Source: Cercis canadensis
Lineage: Eukaryota > Streptophyta > Magnoliopsida > Fabales > Fabaceae
Length of the DNA stretch: 64,000 nt
NCBI GenBank assembly: GCA_003255065.1
Contig: QAOA01005690.1
Coordinates: 302,477-366,476, forward strand
Direction: 5' to 3'
In this document: positions 52,977 through 64,000 of the stretch, one piece after another
Layout: every line of letters starts with the position of its first letter
Position numbering within the stretch: the first letter of the stretch is position 1
The notes under the pieces: generated by a model
The model's database searches: none
Told to the model about the DNA's origin: nothing
What the model saw: only the letters and a program-made list of their open reading frames with translations
Position numbers and translations under genes: made by a program

Positions 52977-54344
52977 CTAAAGGGTTGGCATGAACCACAT
53001 ACATTTAGGCCAGGCACCCAATGTTGAATTACAAAAAGGAAAATATTTTATTTTCTTCTCAGTCAAGCAGAACATAAGAACAACCTGTTTTCCTAAGTAT
53101 GGATAGGAGTGAGCAAAGTAGATGCAATTCCCTCTAACCAAATCTTTTGGGCCATTAAGGGCAGAGATTGGAATCACCATGCTATCTCTATAGGTAACAA
53201 ACAATATACGATCACCCAAATTATCAACCTTCTCAAGTCGAGCATCACCTTTGCTCATGTCAAGCTTATAAACAATGAAGTCTTTTTCTTTAGGCTGGCT
53301 ACAAAACTTCTTTATAACGAGGAGTCCATTCAAAGATTGAGCATGAAAAACAACATCAGCAACCTTTAAAACCAATAATAAATCTCCAGAGGTAGGATCT
53401 CTTGCCAAAAAAAACTTAACATGATTATTCAAATGATAAGACCCCTCCTCTTCCCACAAGAGCCTGTCGTGGAAGGAATAATCCAATTGATGTGGAAGCC
53501 TAATTAATATTTTGGCCCTTGGGGGATTACCACCTCGGAGATCATAAACCGATATGGAATCCACTAGTAAATTTCTGAGAGTCAGAACATATAACTTGCC
53601 ATCAAGGATTTGTATATCATGAAACGTTATCCGCAAATGCCTAGCAGCTTCAATGACAGTCCAGGATTTGTCAGCAAGCCTGCAATAAGAAAGGTGGCCA
53701 TTATCAATAAATAGAGCTGCCACAATACAATCTGGGCAATTCGGTCGTGAAGAGGCTTTCACTACAGAAAACAAGTGTTCACTGTCGCGCAAACTAGGAG
53801 GAATGGTTATCCGTGATGGTAGCAAAATTCTAGCATCTGAAACTGGATTCCAGAAGAAGAATGGTGAAGAATTAGGATCAGTAATAGGACTCAGAAGATG
53901 GACATGAGCCATGATCAACCAGCCATCAACTGAACCAACACAACACTCATTGCATCCGTACAGTGGTCTCTTGGGGTAATATACTGTTGTGTCTTTGAGG
54001 CTGAAAAAGCCAGGATCCAAGTCATGGAGGATTGTGTGTGAGAAGAGCATAAGCACCGGCAGTCCCGGTGGCGGGCAGCTATTGCTGGCAATGGCATTAG
54101 TAACATTAATTCGCAACTGAGTGCATACTGAGCCAACTCGGATGTGATCGGCCATGGGAAGCTGTTTTAGAATTAATTGTAAAATGTCATCTGGGAGATT
54201 TAGTAGATTACTCCTTTGTTTTCCTTCTTCTTCCTCTTCATCTTGGGATAGGAGTATTAGCTGATTCTGCTTGTTTCTCTTGGAGCCGAGGAGTTTGAGG
54301 AAATCATAGAACGCACATGTTGCCAGAGTTGCAAGAACCCACAT
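52977..54344 (-). CDS. F-box protein with KIB1-4/DUF295 domain
   Basis: Probable substrate receptor of an SCF ubiquitin ligase: the F-box binds a SKP1-like adaptor and the C-terminal domain picks the target, which is unknown. From the ATG at 54344 it has 455 residues. An N-terminal hydrophobic stretch (about 1-20) is followed by an acidic run of Glu (about 34-41). The F-box N-L-P-D-D-I-L-Q-L-I-L-K-Q-L-P lies at about 49-80, then a beta-rich domain with G-S-V-D-G-W-L-I and a conserved-type ending A-W-P-K-C-M-W-F. A splice acceptor just upstream (54358) could join a seven-base coding exon at 54475-54481 (ATGGCAG), adding M-A-V-N-S-V-N before the same frame. It lies tail to tail with the receptor gene. 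Confidence 0.88.
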   Translation of the reverse strand: MWVLATLATCAFYDFLKLLGSKRNKQNQLILLSQDEEEEEGKQRSNLLNLPDDILQLILKQLPMADHIRVGSVCTQLRINVTNAIASNSCPPPGLPVLMLFSHTILHDLDPGFFSLKDTTVYYPKRPLYGCNECCVGSVDGWLIMAHVHLLSPITDPNSSPFFFWNPVSDARILLPSRITIPPSLRDSEHLFSVVKASSRPNCPDCIVAALFIDNGHLSYCRLADKSWTVIEAARHLRITFHDIQILDGKLYVLTLRNLLVDSISVYDLRGGNPPRAKILIRLPHQLDYSFHDRLLWEEEGSYHLNNHVKFFLARDPTSGDLLLVLKVADVVFHAQSLNGLLVIKKFCSQPKEKDFIVYKLDMSKGDARLEKVDNLGDRILFVTYRDSMVIPISALNGPKDLVRGNCIYFAHSYPYLGKQVVLMFCLTEKKIKYFPFCNSTLGAWPKCMWFMPTL

Positions 54345-54481
54345 GTTGACAGAATTTACTGAAAAAAAAACAAAACAAAAACAAGAGAGTATCATTCCTT
54401 TAAAAGAAACAACTTTCAAACAAAAATACACAGAATCGCGAAATATATATACTCAGTTGGTACGAAAAGGCTACCTGCCAT

Positions 54482-55111
54482 GAGTTCAGGGAAGAAGAGC
54501 TCTCTTTGATGTTGGCTGTTTGATAAAACTTCACTCAGGAAAGTAAACAACCGTTTGATTATAACTGATGCTTTAAGCATTTAAATAAACAGAGTCCTAA
54601 AACTACTATGTTTATCACATAATTATATAAGTCCTACTAGATAACTAACACTGTAAGAAATAGGAATTAAAAGTTAAAATATACTTACCAGTATAATAGA
54701 AATTTTCATTTAAAAAAAAAAAGTCTAATATAAATTTTCACATAAAAAAATATAATATAATTTTATTTTTAAAAAAAAATGGTCAAGCATATTTTTTATA
54801 ATACAAATCTAATAATTATCTAATACTCCTATAAGATGATATCACAATTATTGATATTTCACGTAGATTTAAAGGTGACGAATGCTGAGAGCAAACCTAG
54901 CCGCATTACAATTGCAAACAAAGAAGATGCCTCAATCAATTAAAACACTTAAATTAAAAACCTAATTAAAACAAACCTGGACTGATTTTTTTATATGGAG
55001 TAGAACATTAATCGGGCTTGGAAACTTGGAGTCTTTCTTATTTAAAAATAAACTTTTATCATATTATGCTATTTGAGTTGGAATTGTATACAAAAATTAA
55101 TTAGGATATTA
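54482..55111. other. 5' flank of the F-box gene, no other gene
   Basis: AT-rich upstream region. 54700-54800 holds A-rich tracts. No repeat boundary or open frame of note. Confidence 0.5.
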
Positions 55112-55287
55112 TTTTTTTGATTTTTCAAGAGGCGGTCCCATGTATTTGGTGTGAGACTAATTCCCACTCAGGCTTCAACATGTCATAGCCACTAGTACTT
55201 CCAACAAAATTTGAACTCCTAATATTACCTTAGGATTCATCCTATATGGAGTTCAGTTTGTCAACCGAGCTACACTTGGTAGTTAAG
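55112..55287 (-). mobile_element. tRNA-derived SINE, minus strand
   Basis: On the minus strand the element opens accaagtgtagctcggttgac, closely matching an RNA polymerase III A box. It has a B-box-like ggagttcaaatttt about 60 bases on, and ends in a short A tract (T run 55112-55118). Flanks ggatatta and agatattta may be a worn target duplication. Edges are approximate. Confidence 0.6.
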
Positions 55288-55316
55288 ATATTTAATATAT
55301 TGTTAAGGGTATCTTG

Positions 55317-56751
55317 GCATAGCTTTCTATGATGTCTTTGGCACTGTTTTGAAGAAGTATAACACTTACAAACAGCTTCACTTTAACGATTAACTAAGTT
55401 GATAATTAGTTAAAATAATATTGTTCTTAGTTTCCCTTTTGTTGGTTTCAATGCAACGGAAGCGAGCTTTGAATAATTGATGTGGATTTTTATACCGGCA
55501 AGTATACCAAGTCACACAAATAATATAATGATGAGTAGAGTATCGTTCTCAGGAATTAAGGCTAGCAACTACCAATTTCACAGATTCTATTTAGAAATAT
55601 CAATGGATTGAGAATGATTGATTAATTAAAGCTAGAAATTAAAGCAAGAACAATTTAATAACAAATAAACTAATAAATCAACAATGAACAAAAGAAGGTT
55701 AGGAGTTGATTTCACTCGAATTTGACTTCGGTTACTTCATAGAAAAAATAACCTTTGAATCATTGAAGAATAAGTTATTCTAAAAACAAATCCTTTGTTG
55801 TTGGTCAATTTCCCTAATTTGATTGAACTTAATCCCTTGAAGAAACAATCCTCCCTATCCCAATTAATTGCCCAATTCCTTGGTACAATTAATTTATCTA
55901 GGTGATTAAGCTCTAGGAAATTAATTCAAAATCACATAAACTAAGTTATCTATTCCTAGATTAACTTGATTTATGGTAAAGATTACAAGAGCATACCCAT
56001 ATCTTACTATCCCTAACATCAACATGAGCCAATNGCATAGCTTTCTATGATGTCTTTGGCACTGTTTTGAAGAAGTATAACACTTACAAACAGCTTCACT
56101 TTAACGATTAACTAAGTTGATAATTAGTTAAAATAATATTGTTCTTAGTTTCCCTTTTGTTGGTTTCAATGCAACGGAAGCGAGCTTTGAATAATTGATG
56201 TGGATTTTTATACCGGCAAGTATACCAAGTCACACAAGTAATATAATGATGAGTAGAGTATCGTTCTCAAGAATTAAGGCTGGCATCTACCAATTTCACA
56301 GATTCTATTTAGAAAGATCAATGGGTTGAGAATGATTGATTAATTAAAGCTAGAAATTAAAGCAAGAACAATTTAATAACAAATAAACTAAGAAATCAAC
56401 AATGAACAAAAGAAGGTTAGGAGTTGATTTCACTCGAATTTGACTTCGGTTACTTCATAGAAAAAATAACCTTTGAATCATTGAAGAATAAGTTATTCTA
56501 AAAATAAATCCTTTGTTGTTGGTCAATTTCCCTAATTTGATTGAACTTAATCCCTTGAAGAAACAATCCTCCCTATCCTAATTAATTGCCCAATTCCTTG
56601 GTACAATTAATTTGTCTAGGTGATTAAGCTCTAGGAAATTAATTCAAAATCACATAAACTAAGTTATCTATTCCTAGATTAACTTAATTTATGGTAGAGA
56701 TTACAAGAGCATACCAATATCTTACTATCCCTAACATCAACATGAGCCAAT
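55317..56751. other. single-N contig join with 717-bp duplicated flanks
   Basis: 55317-56033 and 56035-56751 match without length change across the N at 56034, with scattered substitutions (cacacaaataat against cacacaagtaat). The copies include the left part of a solo LTR and its left target duplication. The true locus holds one copy. Confidence 0.88.
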
Positions 56752-57591
56752 AAATCATTCAAATGGTGGCCAAACATTCAAAAGTATTAAGAACAGTAAA
56801 ATCTGCTCCAACAAATAGATTTGCATCAAAATAACATTATTCAACAACAAAGCTTCATTAAAATCTGAGCTACATCAATCCCCTAACTATGAGGGTTTAG
56901 CTATACATAATTAAACCAGAAAAATAGAGACATAGAATATAAGATAGAATCAAAAAACTCATTCTCATGAATTCTTTCAATGGGTTGATCTTCTATCTTG
57001 CTCTTCTTCAATCCCTTCGGGTTGGGTTGCCACCTCTGGCTCTGATATCTGCCTCTTGGTGTCCAAAAGACAAAGCTCCCCTTTGTCTTTCCCCTCTTAG
57101 ATGCATATAAATACAATTCTAAATCTAGGGTTTCACCTTCTAGACGCTCGAACACGGCTAGGACACGGCCGTGTTCACTTATGATGGCTGGCCATGTTCT
57201 TAAAATGCTCTTTGGACCTCGAACACGGCCTGGACACGGGCGTGTCCTACACAAATTTTGGCTGTGTTCCTTAGAAAATTGGAGGAAGGCTCTCTGGATG
57301 CTGGACACGGGCATGACACGGCCATGTTGTGGCCATGTTGGTCAGACACGGGAATGAACATGGCCATGTCATGGCCGTGTTCCCTATCTGCATATCAACT
57401 TCTTATGATTTTTCTTCCTTTTTCTCCAAAAAATCTATAGAATTCTTCTATTTGCTTGATAATTCAGAAAAACACCTGATAACACAAATATATGAGTTAA
57501 GTACTATGTTTAAAGCGAATTTATTCAAATATAAGTAAGAATCTATTGATAAAAACATGACGTTTAAAGGCCTAAAAAGCACATATCAACA
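56199..57591. mobile_element. solo LTR, 1393 bp, TSD ATTGA
   Basis: Starts TGTGGATTTTTATACC and ends CATATCAACA, flanked by the 5-bp duplication ATTGA (56194-56198 and 57592-57596; the overlap copy has it at 55476-55480). The layout resembles the solo LTR at 11803: a gcaagtataccaag block, then gagtatcgttctcaggaatt, a long AT-rich middle, a leader-like tct-rich stretch, a GC-rich palindrome array, and an atcaac end. No internal coding region. Canonical LTR features (TG...CA, 5-bp duplication) are clear; superfamily is not. Confidence 0.8.
57144..57383. repeat. ACACGGCCGTGT palindrome array inside the solo LTR
   Basis: At least six variants of the palindrome ACACGGCCGTGT (including gacacgggcgtgtc and catggccatgtc) occur in pairs between 57144 and 57383. 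They account for the short open frames on both strands here (56901-57314 minus, 57258-57440 plus). It occupies the same relative place as the GGCGCTGCGGCGCC cluster of the other solo LTR. Confidence 0.85.
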
Positions 57592-57654
57592 ATTGAAAGG
57601 AAATCACAAAAGAAATATAGTAGTTATGTGTTGTGTGTGTAAGCAATATGTGAT

Positions 57655-57656
<2 letters not shown>

Positions 57657-57685
<29 letters not shown>
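57657..57685. repeat. (AT)n microsatellite
   Basis: Pure AT dinucleotide run between the solo LTR and the LINE remnant. Confidence 0.9.
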
Positions 57686-57687
<2 letters not shown>

Positions 57688-57717
57688 GTTACACTTTATT
57701 TAATGTTTAAATATGAC

Positions 57718-58290
57718 TTTTTTTTTTGTGGTAAAAGGTGCTCACATAGGGAGGAGGTTCCAACAAAGTTTCCACAAGAAAGCCTCTATCATGAGCTTCT
57801 CCGGCCATAGCATCCGTACATCTATTCCCTTCCCTAAACACATGCATGAACACCAGCTCCCAATCCTGCCTTTGCATGTCTCTAAGCTCTTGGATGAGAG
57901 AGAAGCAAGGATGAGTCCTACAGTAGCAATTATGTAAAATTTGTAGACTACATTGGGAATCTGTCTCAATAATGACTTTCCGGAGGCCAAGAGCCCACGC
58001 AAGTCTTACTCCAAAGACTAACCCCCCACACCTCCACATGCGTAATGGAACATTGGCCAAGGTTGCTCATAAAACCAGCAACAAAAGACCGAGAAGCATC
58101 CTTCACTAAGCCCCCACATACTGCTGTACCAAAGTCTGCCAACATAGAGCCATCGAATTCATTTTAAACCAGCCCAGCGCGGAGGAAATTTCCAAGCAAC
58201 ATTCACCATGGTCTTTCGGTACCCATGCACAGTAACAAGATCATTATCTTTGAATTCTCTATACTCCTGAAGACTAGGTTCTCCCCTACT
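57718..58290 (-). pseudogene. LINE 3' remnant, RNase H-like domain
   Basis: Two overlapping minus-strand frames together give an RNase H-like domain of the type at the end of plant non-LTR retrotransposon polyproteins. They contain W-K-F-P-P-R-W-A-G-L-K, F-D-G-S-M-L, G-G-L-V-K-D-A, then L-G-L-R-K-V-I-I-E-T-D-S and a later V-F-R-E-G-N-R-C-T-D. A frameshift separates the halves near 58040 and a stop precedes the first. The plus-strand T run at 57718-57727 is the poly(A) tail. Reverse transcriptase is absent, as expected for a 5'-truncated LINE. It is not functional. Confidence 0.75.
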
Positions 58291-59118
58291 TGATTGCTAT
58301 CATTCAATATGATATAGACTAAGTTATTATCATTCAATATAAAAAGTTTTTAAAATTGACGAATCATGATATTCTTTTTCTAAAATTCTTATTAATTGTA
58401 GTTTCATTTTTTCTTATAAATATTTTCAATCTCATTCTTAGATAATAAGTCTATCTTTCTTAATTACTAACAAAATGATTATGTAATGAGAAATCCAATT
58501 CAAATATGGTAAAAAAAAATGTTGAAAGCTCAACTCTTTCTTTTTACATTAATTAAGGAAAAAAAATGAACAAAAGTATGCATGGTGTGCATCCTTTTGA
58601 TTTTGATGGTAAAGACCCTCCCCCTTCATCGGATTCTTCACCGTGGGAAAGCCTAGCGACCACTGCCACCAACTTCTTTCTCAACCTTGCAATGGCAGCA
58701 CCACAAAATCACATCCACCATTGACGGTCCAACCAGCACCAAAATGTCCAAACCAACCTGAGTACTTGGCAGCCATAGAACCCAAAATCCCCGTTCAAAC
58801 TCAAGCAGTGAAGGTCTAAAACGTTGACCCTATCCAAGCTCAAACTCAACGGCAACGCACCGTAGCAGTCACCATCAATAAGGCTCCCTTCAAAATATTG
58901 AAATCCATCAGGCAGCTTATCCCATTTTATTTTTTTCAAGAGGAAGAAAGTCTTCTCTTCTTCCATTCTTTTTAAATAAAAATTCTTCTCTTATCCCGTT
59001 TTATTTTGTTATTTGAATTGGATTTCTCATGTGCATAAATCATTAAAGAAAGAAATACTTAACGAGATTGGAGATAATTGTAGGAACAAATAGAGCTAAA
59101 AGCCTAAAACTAATAGGC
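58291..59118. other. spacer before the second hydroxylase block
   Basis: 58291-58600 is AT-rich with no gene. 58610-58990 has higher GC. An 85-codon minus-strand frame (58709-58966) reads L-P-D-G-F-Q-Y-F-E-G-S and contains leucine-rich text that might be a worn leucine-rich-repeat or kinase-leader fragment; I cannot identify it. The duplicated block starts at about 59119. Confidence 0.4.
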
Positions 59119-59246
59119 TTTGCACCAATTTGACTAACGTGACACTTGACAGCATTGTTAGCAGCAAAATAATAAACTACTCATGTGGCAAAATTGGTTA
59201 GCATCAAAAGCTCTAGATCCATCCATTAAAAAGTTGATCATGGACA

Positions 59247-62200
59247 TTACTCATCTAATTGCACAGTATATAATGATTGATGTGTTCTCCAGTAAGGTAA
59301 TTGCAAATGAATTTGCTTGTTTAACTTTGATGCATAATCCTCCCATGCAGCTACAGCAGCCACAATTCCTGTCCACTCAAAGCAAGTGCATCCATTCTCT
59401 TCAAAAGGCCGGCGGCAGAAGACTCTCATTGCTAAATCATGATCATTTAAAAGTACAGATTTCAGGCCATGGATTCTCTCCCTTTGTATGTCAGAGTTTT
59501 ACTACTTTGATGTCTATGGAGACTTTCTTAGTCTGTAAGACAGATGCTTTCCAGCAATAGAAATGTACAACCTGTTTAGCAGAAGAGTCTAAGTCAGAAT
59601 ACTAGAGGAAAAATTGCACAAAAAAGTTGATTATTCAATTGTAAGACATCAGGAAAGGATTCTGTAATGGCTGCAGAAAATGTGGTAAATAAATGAGTGA
59701 AGTGAGGACAAGGACGACACACGTCTTAGTGTCCATCACAAGGAATTTGAAGAAATCATTTCCTAAATCTGTCCATCATTCCATCAATCTGCATAAAGAT
59801 TATATAGGGTTATCAACTTTGTAGGATAACAATTTTCAGTCAGAAACATTATTAGTATAAAAGGCTCGTTTTCAGAAAGTTTTCACCTGTTCTCCATGCA
59901 AAAGTGTTCTTATTTCAAGTAATCTCAGCAAACAGAAATGTAGAACTGCTGGAACTTCCCCTATGAACAGGACAAGGATTTTCTGTTATTATGTTAATAA
60001 CTGGGTGGTAGTTCCCACCAGGCCAGTAGTAGGCAACTAACAGGCACTGCATGTTTTCCAACAAGGAAAGACCCGGATAACTGACAGAGTCCCTCCCTAT
60101 CTCTCAAATGAGTTGGAGAGTTAGAGTTGCATCAATAAGAAAATGCTTCCAGACAACCTTAACAACAAAAGTCCAATGAAATTTAATATGATAAAGGTTT
60201 GTTAGTTAAAGATGTAGAAAGTCCGGGTTGATGTACTTCACCCCTGTCATGCGCCATAACTATAATTCTATGAAAGCATTCTCCAAAACTAATTTCAAGA
60301 ATATCTTAGCAATACCGAGAAACCAGGCAGAAATTGGTTTTCCAAGTTCAACACACTGATGGCCCACGTCAACCAAATCCTACCATTAGATAGAGGATTC
60401 TCCACATTGGTAAACTATATTGTCAACTCAGTCTTGTTTTATTCAGCACTATGTGAGCACTACTGGCATTCATAAAGAAGACCAAAAGATCACCATAGCT
60501 TCTGATGGGCATTCAACTTATCAAGTTACCATTATGTCCATTTGCTATACAGTTATGTCTAAATAGTAACAGAAAATAAAGCTTGGATGAAATTGGTTAA
60601 AATACCTGAAGATGACATAAAGTAAGTGTGAGTCTTTCTCCATTAGTGATCTGCCAAAGGTAACTTCATATTAGAACAACTTAAGATGACATATATTAGT
60701 CCCACCACATTGGGAGAGGACATATGGAAAGACTAGTTTTGCTATAGGATAATCTTGAAATCAAAACCATAAGGTAACAACCAATATTGCTAATGCGATG
60801 GTCTCCTCTATACAACACAAATGATACCATTCAACATATTCTAACCATATTGAAGACAAAGCTAGGTACAAGCATGGTTTTAAGCTAAAGAAAATCTATA
60901 AATGAGAAGAAATACATGTCGAAAGATGGCATATATATTATTTTGAATGAAGGGGAGTACTCTTTCTTAGGCAGTATTTATACTCTCAGACCTGCCATAA
61001 TCCAAGTGTGTCAAAATTCATCACCTAAAACAATGCCAAATGCTACATTAAAGAGGAAGGTATGCTAACTCTTTGAATTTTTATATTTTTACATTTTAGA
61101 TCAGAAACAGCATAAGTAGTTTCCCATTTCTGATACTGGGTGTATTGAGCTGCCCTAATACTGGTGAAAAGCATTAACTAACCAATTTCTCAACAGAAAT
61201 GCAAAAACATTAATCAAAATTTATATCAATGTCAAAAAAAAAAAAAAAAAAATCAATTGATTGATCATAATGGACACAACACTGAGTTAAGACCTTTTGT
61301 TGACATGATAACTGATGAAACTATAAGAAAGCCAATCATGTTTCAAGTTCCAAAATATGTTCTATTACAATGGAAAGAGAAGGGAGGAGATTGGAGGCAC
61401 ATTAAAACTGGAGAAATACTAAAGTTGATTTCAAGTATGAATGAGTAGGTTCATGAGAAAGAGGAAGGCACAAGTGTACCTCATCAACAGAATGAATGTT
61501 GCGGTTATCAGCTGTGTACATCACAACATCCTGATAACAAATAAATAGACACAAAGGAAGATTGATCAGTTTCTAGTTTAAATTATAACATTCTCAGCCA
61601 TTAAAATTCTATTATGAATTTGTATAGAAGTTGAGAGAAAATATGTTCTCATTAGAAGATGAGNTGAGTAGGTTCATGAGAAAGAGGAAGGCACAAGTGT
61701 ACCTCATCAACAGAATGAATGTTGCGGTTATCAGCTGTGTACATCACAACATCCTGATAACAAATAAACAGACACAAAGGAAGATTGATCAGTTTCTAGT
61801 TTAAATTATAACATTCTCAGCCATTAAAATTCTATTATGAATTTGTATAGACGTTGAGAGAAAATATCTTCTCATTAGAAGATGAGAAGCATATAAAAAT
61901 TGCATACGAAATCACTAGAGAATTCACTCACTCCAGCCATGGGCATAACTGATGTTGGTTCACCATCCTGGAAGTGAAAGAGTCCACCACCGAAATCCAT
62001 CCCATAACTGTTTAAATAGCATACTACCTTTCACAGTATTATGAATGGGAAGTGAAAAGTGGTCAGCAAGAGTAAAAACTTGTAACATATTACAGTTTAG
62101 AAGTTAATGGAAAAGAGGAGTCCCAAAAAAAGGAGACAAATAAAACAGAAGTAAATTGGACAAATTCTCAATATTGAAAAGATTCCTAAAGAGGTCAAAC

Positions 62201-64000
62201 AAAAGTTTTAGCAGATAAGAACTGAATGGAAAGTATGTTGAATATCACAGAATGAAAGGTGTTAACTGAAATCTCCAAAGAGATTACTCACATTACCAAC
62301 AAGACTTATGTTACAGGAGTCCAATATCTAAGACAAGTTGCATACTCACTGCAAAGTCATGTTGTTTGAGGTAGGTCTGTTATCATCACTATGCCATCCA
62401 ATGCTTGCTCCTCTGCTCCAGTTCATTCATAATTCAGTTTCACTAGACAAGATCATAAAGATGATTAAAGAACAAGAATTCAAGAGCAACTCATACTATC
62501 TTAGGAAGTTGATCTGTCTATCACTTCAAAAAGTAAATATTAATGACACTAAAGAACAGATCTCAAGAATCCAAGTTAAATTCAGAAAAGATTCATAAGA
62601 GAAAAAATGTATTTTCCTGAAGATTAGCAATAAACAAGACAATCATTATGACATAAGGTCAATGATCTTCCCGTAAATGAGCTTAACCTGCTAAGTTTTC
62701 ATTCCCACCGTACAACCTTTAAATCCATGGGAAAGAACAAATACCACAAAAAGGAGCCAACCTCATTCATTTATTTGCAGGAATAATGAATCTTCTCCTA
62801 ACCTATTATATCAGTTACAAATAATATAACCTCCATGCAGAGATTTTCAGTAGTCATAAGCCAGTTACCCAATTTGATTGAACGAACGTGCACAAATTGG
62901 AATGAGTCTGAAATCTTCCTAATAACACTCTGGTAACAGGCATGCAGGAATTTTAGCCCAGAGTTGTCTCCTTAATAACTATTTGATATCAATTGTAGGT
63001 TGCCAATTACCAATTATCAGTTAAAACTTTAAGTCAAGTGGTTTTCTAACATAGAATCAAAGTTCCCTCATTAAGTTTAGAGTTTAATCCCTGTCTTGCC
63101 CCAGTCTTATATAATTAAAATTCTCAACACAAAATAGAGTTGAGCTTCACGCATAAGGTGGTTGTCAGCTGGTGCTTAGTCCACATATATATGATTCTTT
63201 AGACCTCATCAGAACACAGGGCTATGTGTATTCATTTGGAATTGAAATAACGAATGTGAAGTGTTCTATTCAGCTTCCTAGCAACAAGACAATGCACAAT
63301 CCCCCAAACTCTGACAATTTTAAATACTTAGTCGTACCTGTACATTATTCATCTCTAATCCCAATAACCTGGGAATGTTTATCACCTCATTTACAAAATC
63401 AAAGAAGCCAAAAATTTCAGAGAGGAAACTACCTGATTAATCCAGTGAATTCAATAAAGAGCTCATACTCACATCCAAAAAACTCCTCCACTTTGTCTTT
63501 CAACCTTTCTGTCATTAAATTCAAAGAACAATGAAATTATTAGACTGTACAACTAGTTGAAAGACTAAAAACTAGAGAAAACACCAATTTCCTTTCTGGA
63601 AATTTCAAAGAGATCAAGTGCATACTAAACTCTGAAATGGGTTGGAACTAATATCTTAATTTCTTTATGCAGAAAAATAATGTAACAGTGTTTCTCTTAG
63701 TTGAGAACTTGAGAAAATTACCAATCTTTTGGAATCTCTACTAAAAACCCAGAAAGAAAAAGGAATGAGAATTAAGATTTTAAAACAAAAGGGTCATATT
63801 AGAGTAAGTTAAACTGTAAATGTACCTCGAATGGGTATAAAGGGCATGATCAAGTAAGATGAATTGGTAGCAATGAGATGTGAGAGAGTAGATGAGAATA
63901 CATTTGGTCTATAACCCACGGTGCTGTTACTCTTGTGTATGAATTCCAGCTCCTTTAAAGGATCAGACTTAGCCTCAGAATCAAAAACTGGTACTTGATA
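59247..64000 (-). pseudogene. PKHD-type oxygenase, degenerate second copy (5' end beyond window)
   Basis: Exon counterparts: 63826-63952 (exon 2), 63433-63508 (3), 62350-62421 (4), 61932-62027 (5), 61480-61530 and its overlap copy 61703-61753 (6), 60607-60646 (remnant of 7), and 59247 to about 59572 (8). Lesions relative to copy 1: exon 4 lacks one base (gtaggtctg for gtagggtctg); its splice acceptor CAG is changed (gttcattcat for gctgattcat). About 325 bp of exon 7 are deleted, and exon 8 lacks two bases (cagagtttt for cagagagtttt). Exons 2, 3 and 5 are clean. Iron-ligand text in exon 4 survives before the shift, but no full enzyme can be made. Confidence 0.88.
61442..61886. other. single-N contig join with 222-bp duplicated flanks
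   Basis: 61442-61663 and 61665-61886 are near-identical across the N at 61664, both containing exon 6 of the second hydroxylase copy. Differences such as atatgttctc against atatcttctc suggest allelic contigs. Confidence 0.85.

Larger units (their letters stand above)
59119..64000. repeat. segmental duplication carrying the hydroxylase, copy 2
   Basis: Direct copy of 41085-46427, same orientation, about 18 kb away, running off the window end. The glutamate receptor, F-box gene, solo LTR and LINE lie between the copies. The N at 61664 adds a false 222-bp repeat. Confidence 0.9.

Overview
The window is nuclear DNA from a flowering plant, almost certainly a eudicot. Genes carry GT-AG introns. 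The families are plant ones: a coiled-coil NBS-LRR resistance gene, MBOAT wax synthases, a small purple acid phosphatase, a clade-2-type glutamate receptor-like channel, a KIB/DUF295 F-box protein and a PKHD-type 2OG oxygenase. The spacers are AT-rich and full of plant transposon relics. I cannot name the species. It is a draft assembly: one 604-base gap (52149-52752) and eleven single-N joins. Eight of those joins are flanked by near-identical direct copies, so apparent duplications there are probably unmerged overlaps between contigs or haplotypes.

Layout. 1-11519 is a satellite array of about 490-bp monomers with a visible higher-order repeat, interrupted by a 1.2-kb Mutator-type element carrying protein phosphatase 2C fragments. 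11636-13797 is a 30-bp-class minisatellite split by a solo LTR. 15392-19298 is a CC-NBS-LRR pseudogene. 23.1-33.8 kb is a wax synthase cluster on the minus strand with one intact gene (26102-27232) and five damaged relics, mixed with MULE-type MITEs, a fold-back element, two SINEs, a hAT-type element and a segmental duplication. 35371-40299 is a seven-exon purple acid phosphatase gene. 41200-46393 (minus) is an apparently intact eight-exon PKHD-type hydroxylase. 47659-52148 is a glutamate receptor-like gene whose 3' end falls in the gap. 52977-54344 (minus) is an F-box gene. 55317-57596 holds a second solo LTR, partly duplicated by a contig overlap, followed by a LINE 3' remnant. 59119-64000 is a second, degenerate copy of the PKHD hydroxylase block.

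The genes are separate transcription units without a shared pathway. The main theme is duplication followed by decay: wax synthases, the hydroxylase pair and the NLR all show stops, frameshifts, deletions or lost splice sites. Transposon boundaries could often be fixed to the base through target-site duplications (9 bp for MULE-type, 8 bp for hAT-type, 5 bp for LTR, 12 bp for one SINE). No wholly novel gene system was proven. The strongest candidates for a second look are the satellite with its recurring 60-66-codon frame, the Pack-MULE with phosphatase sequence in both arms, and two solo LTRs that each hold a different GC-rich palindrome array.
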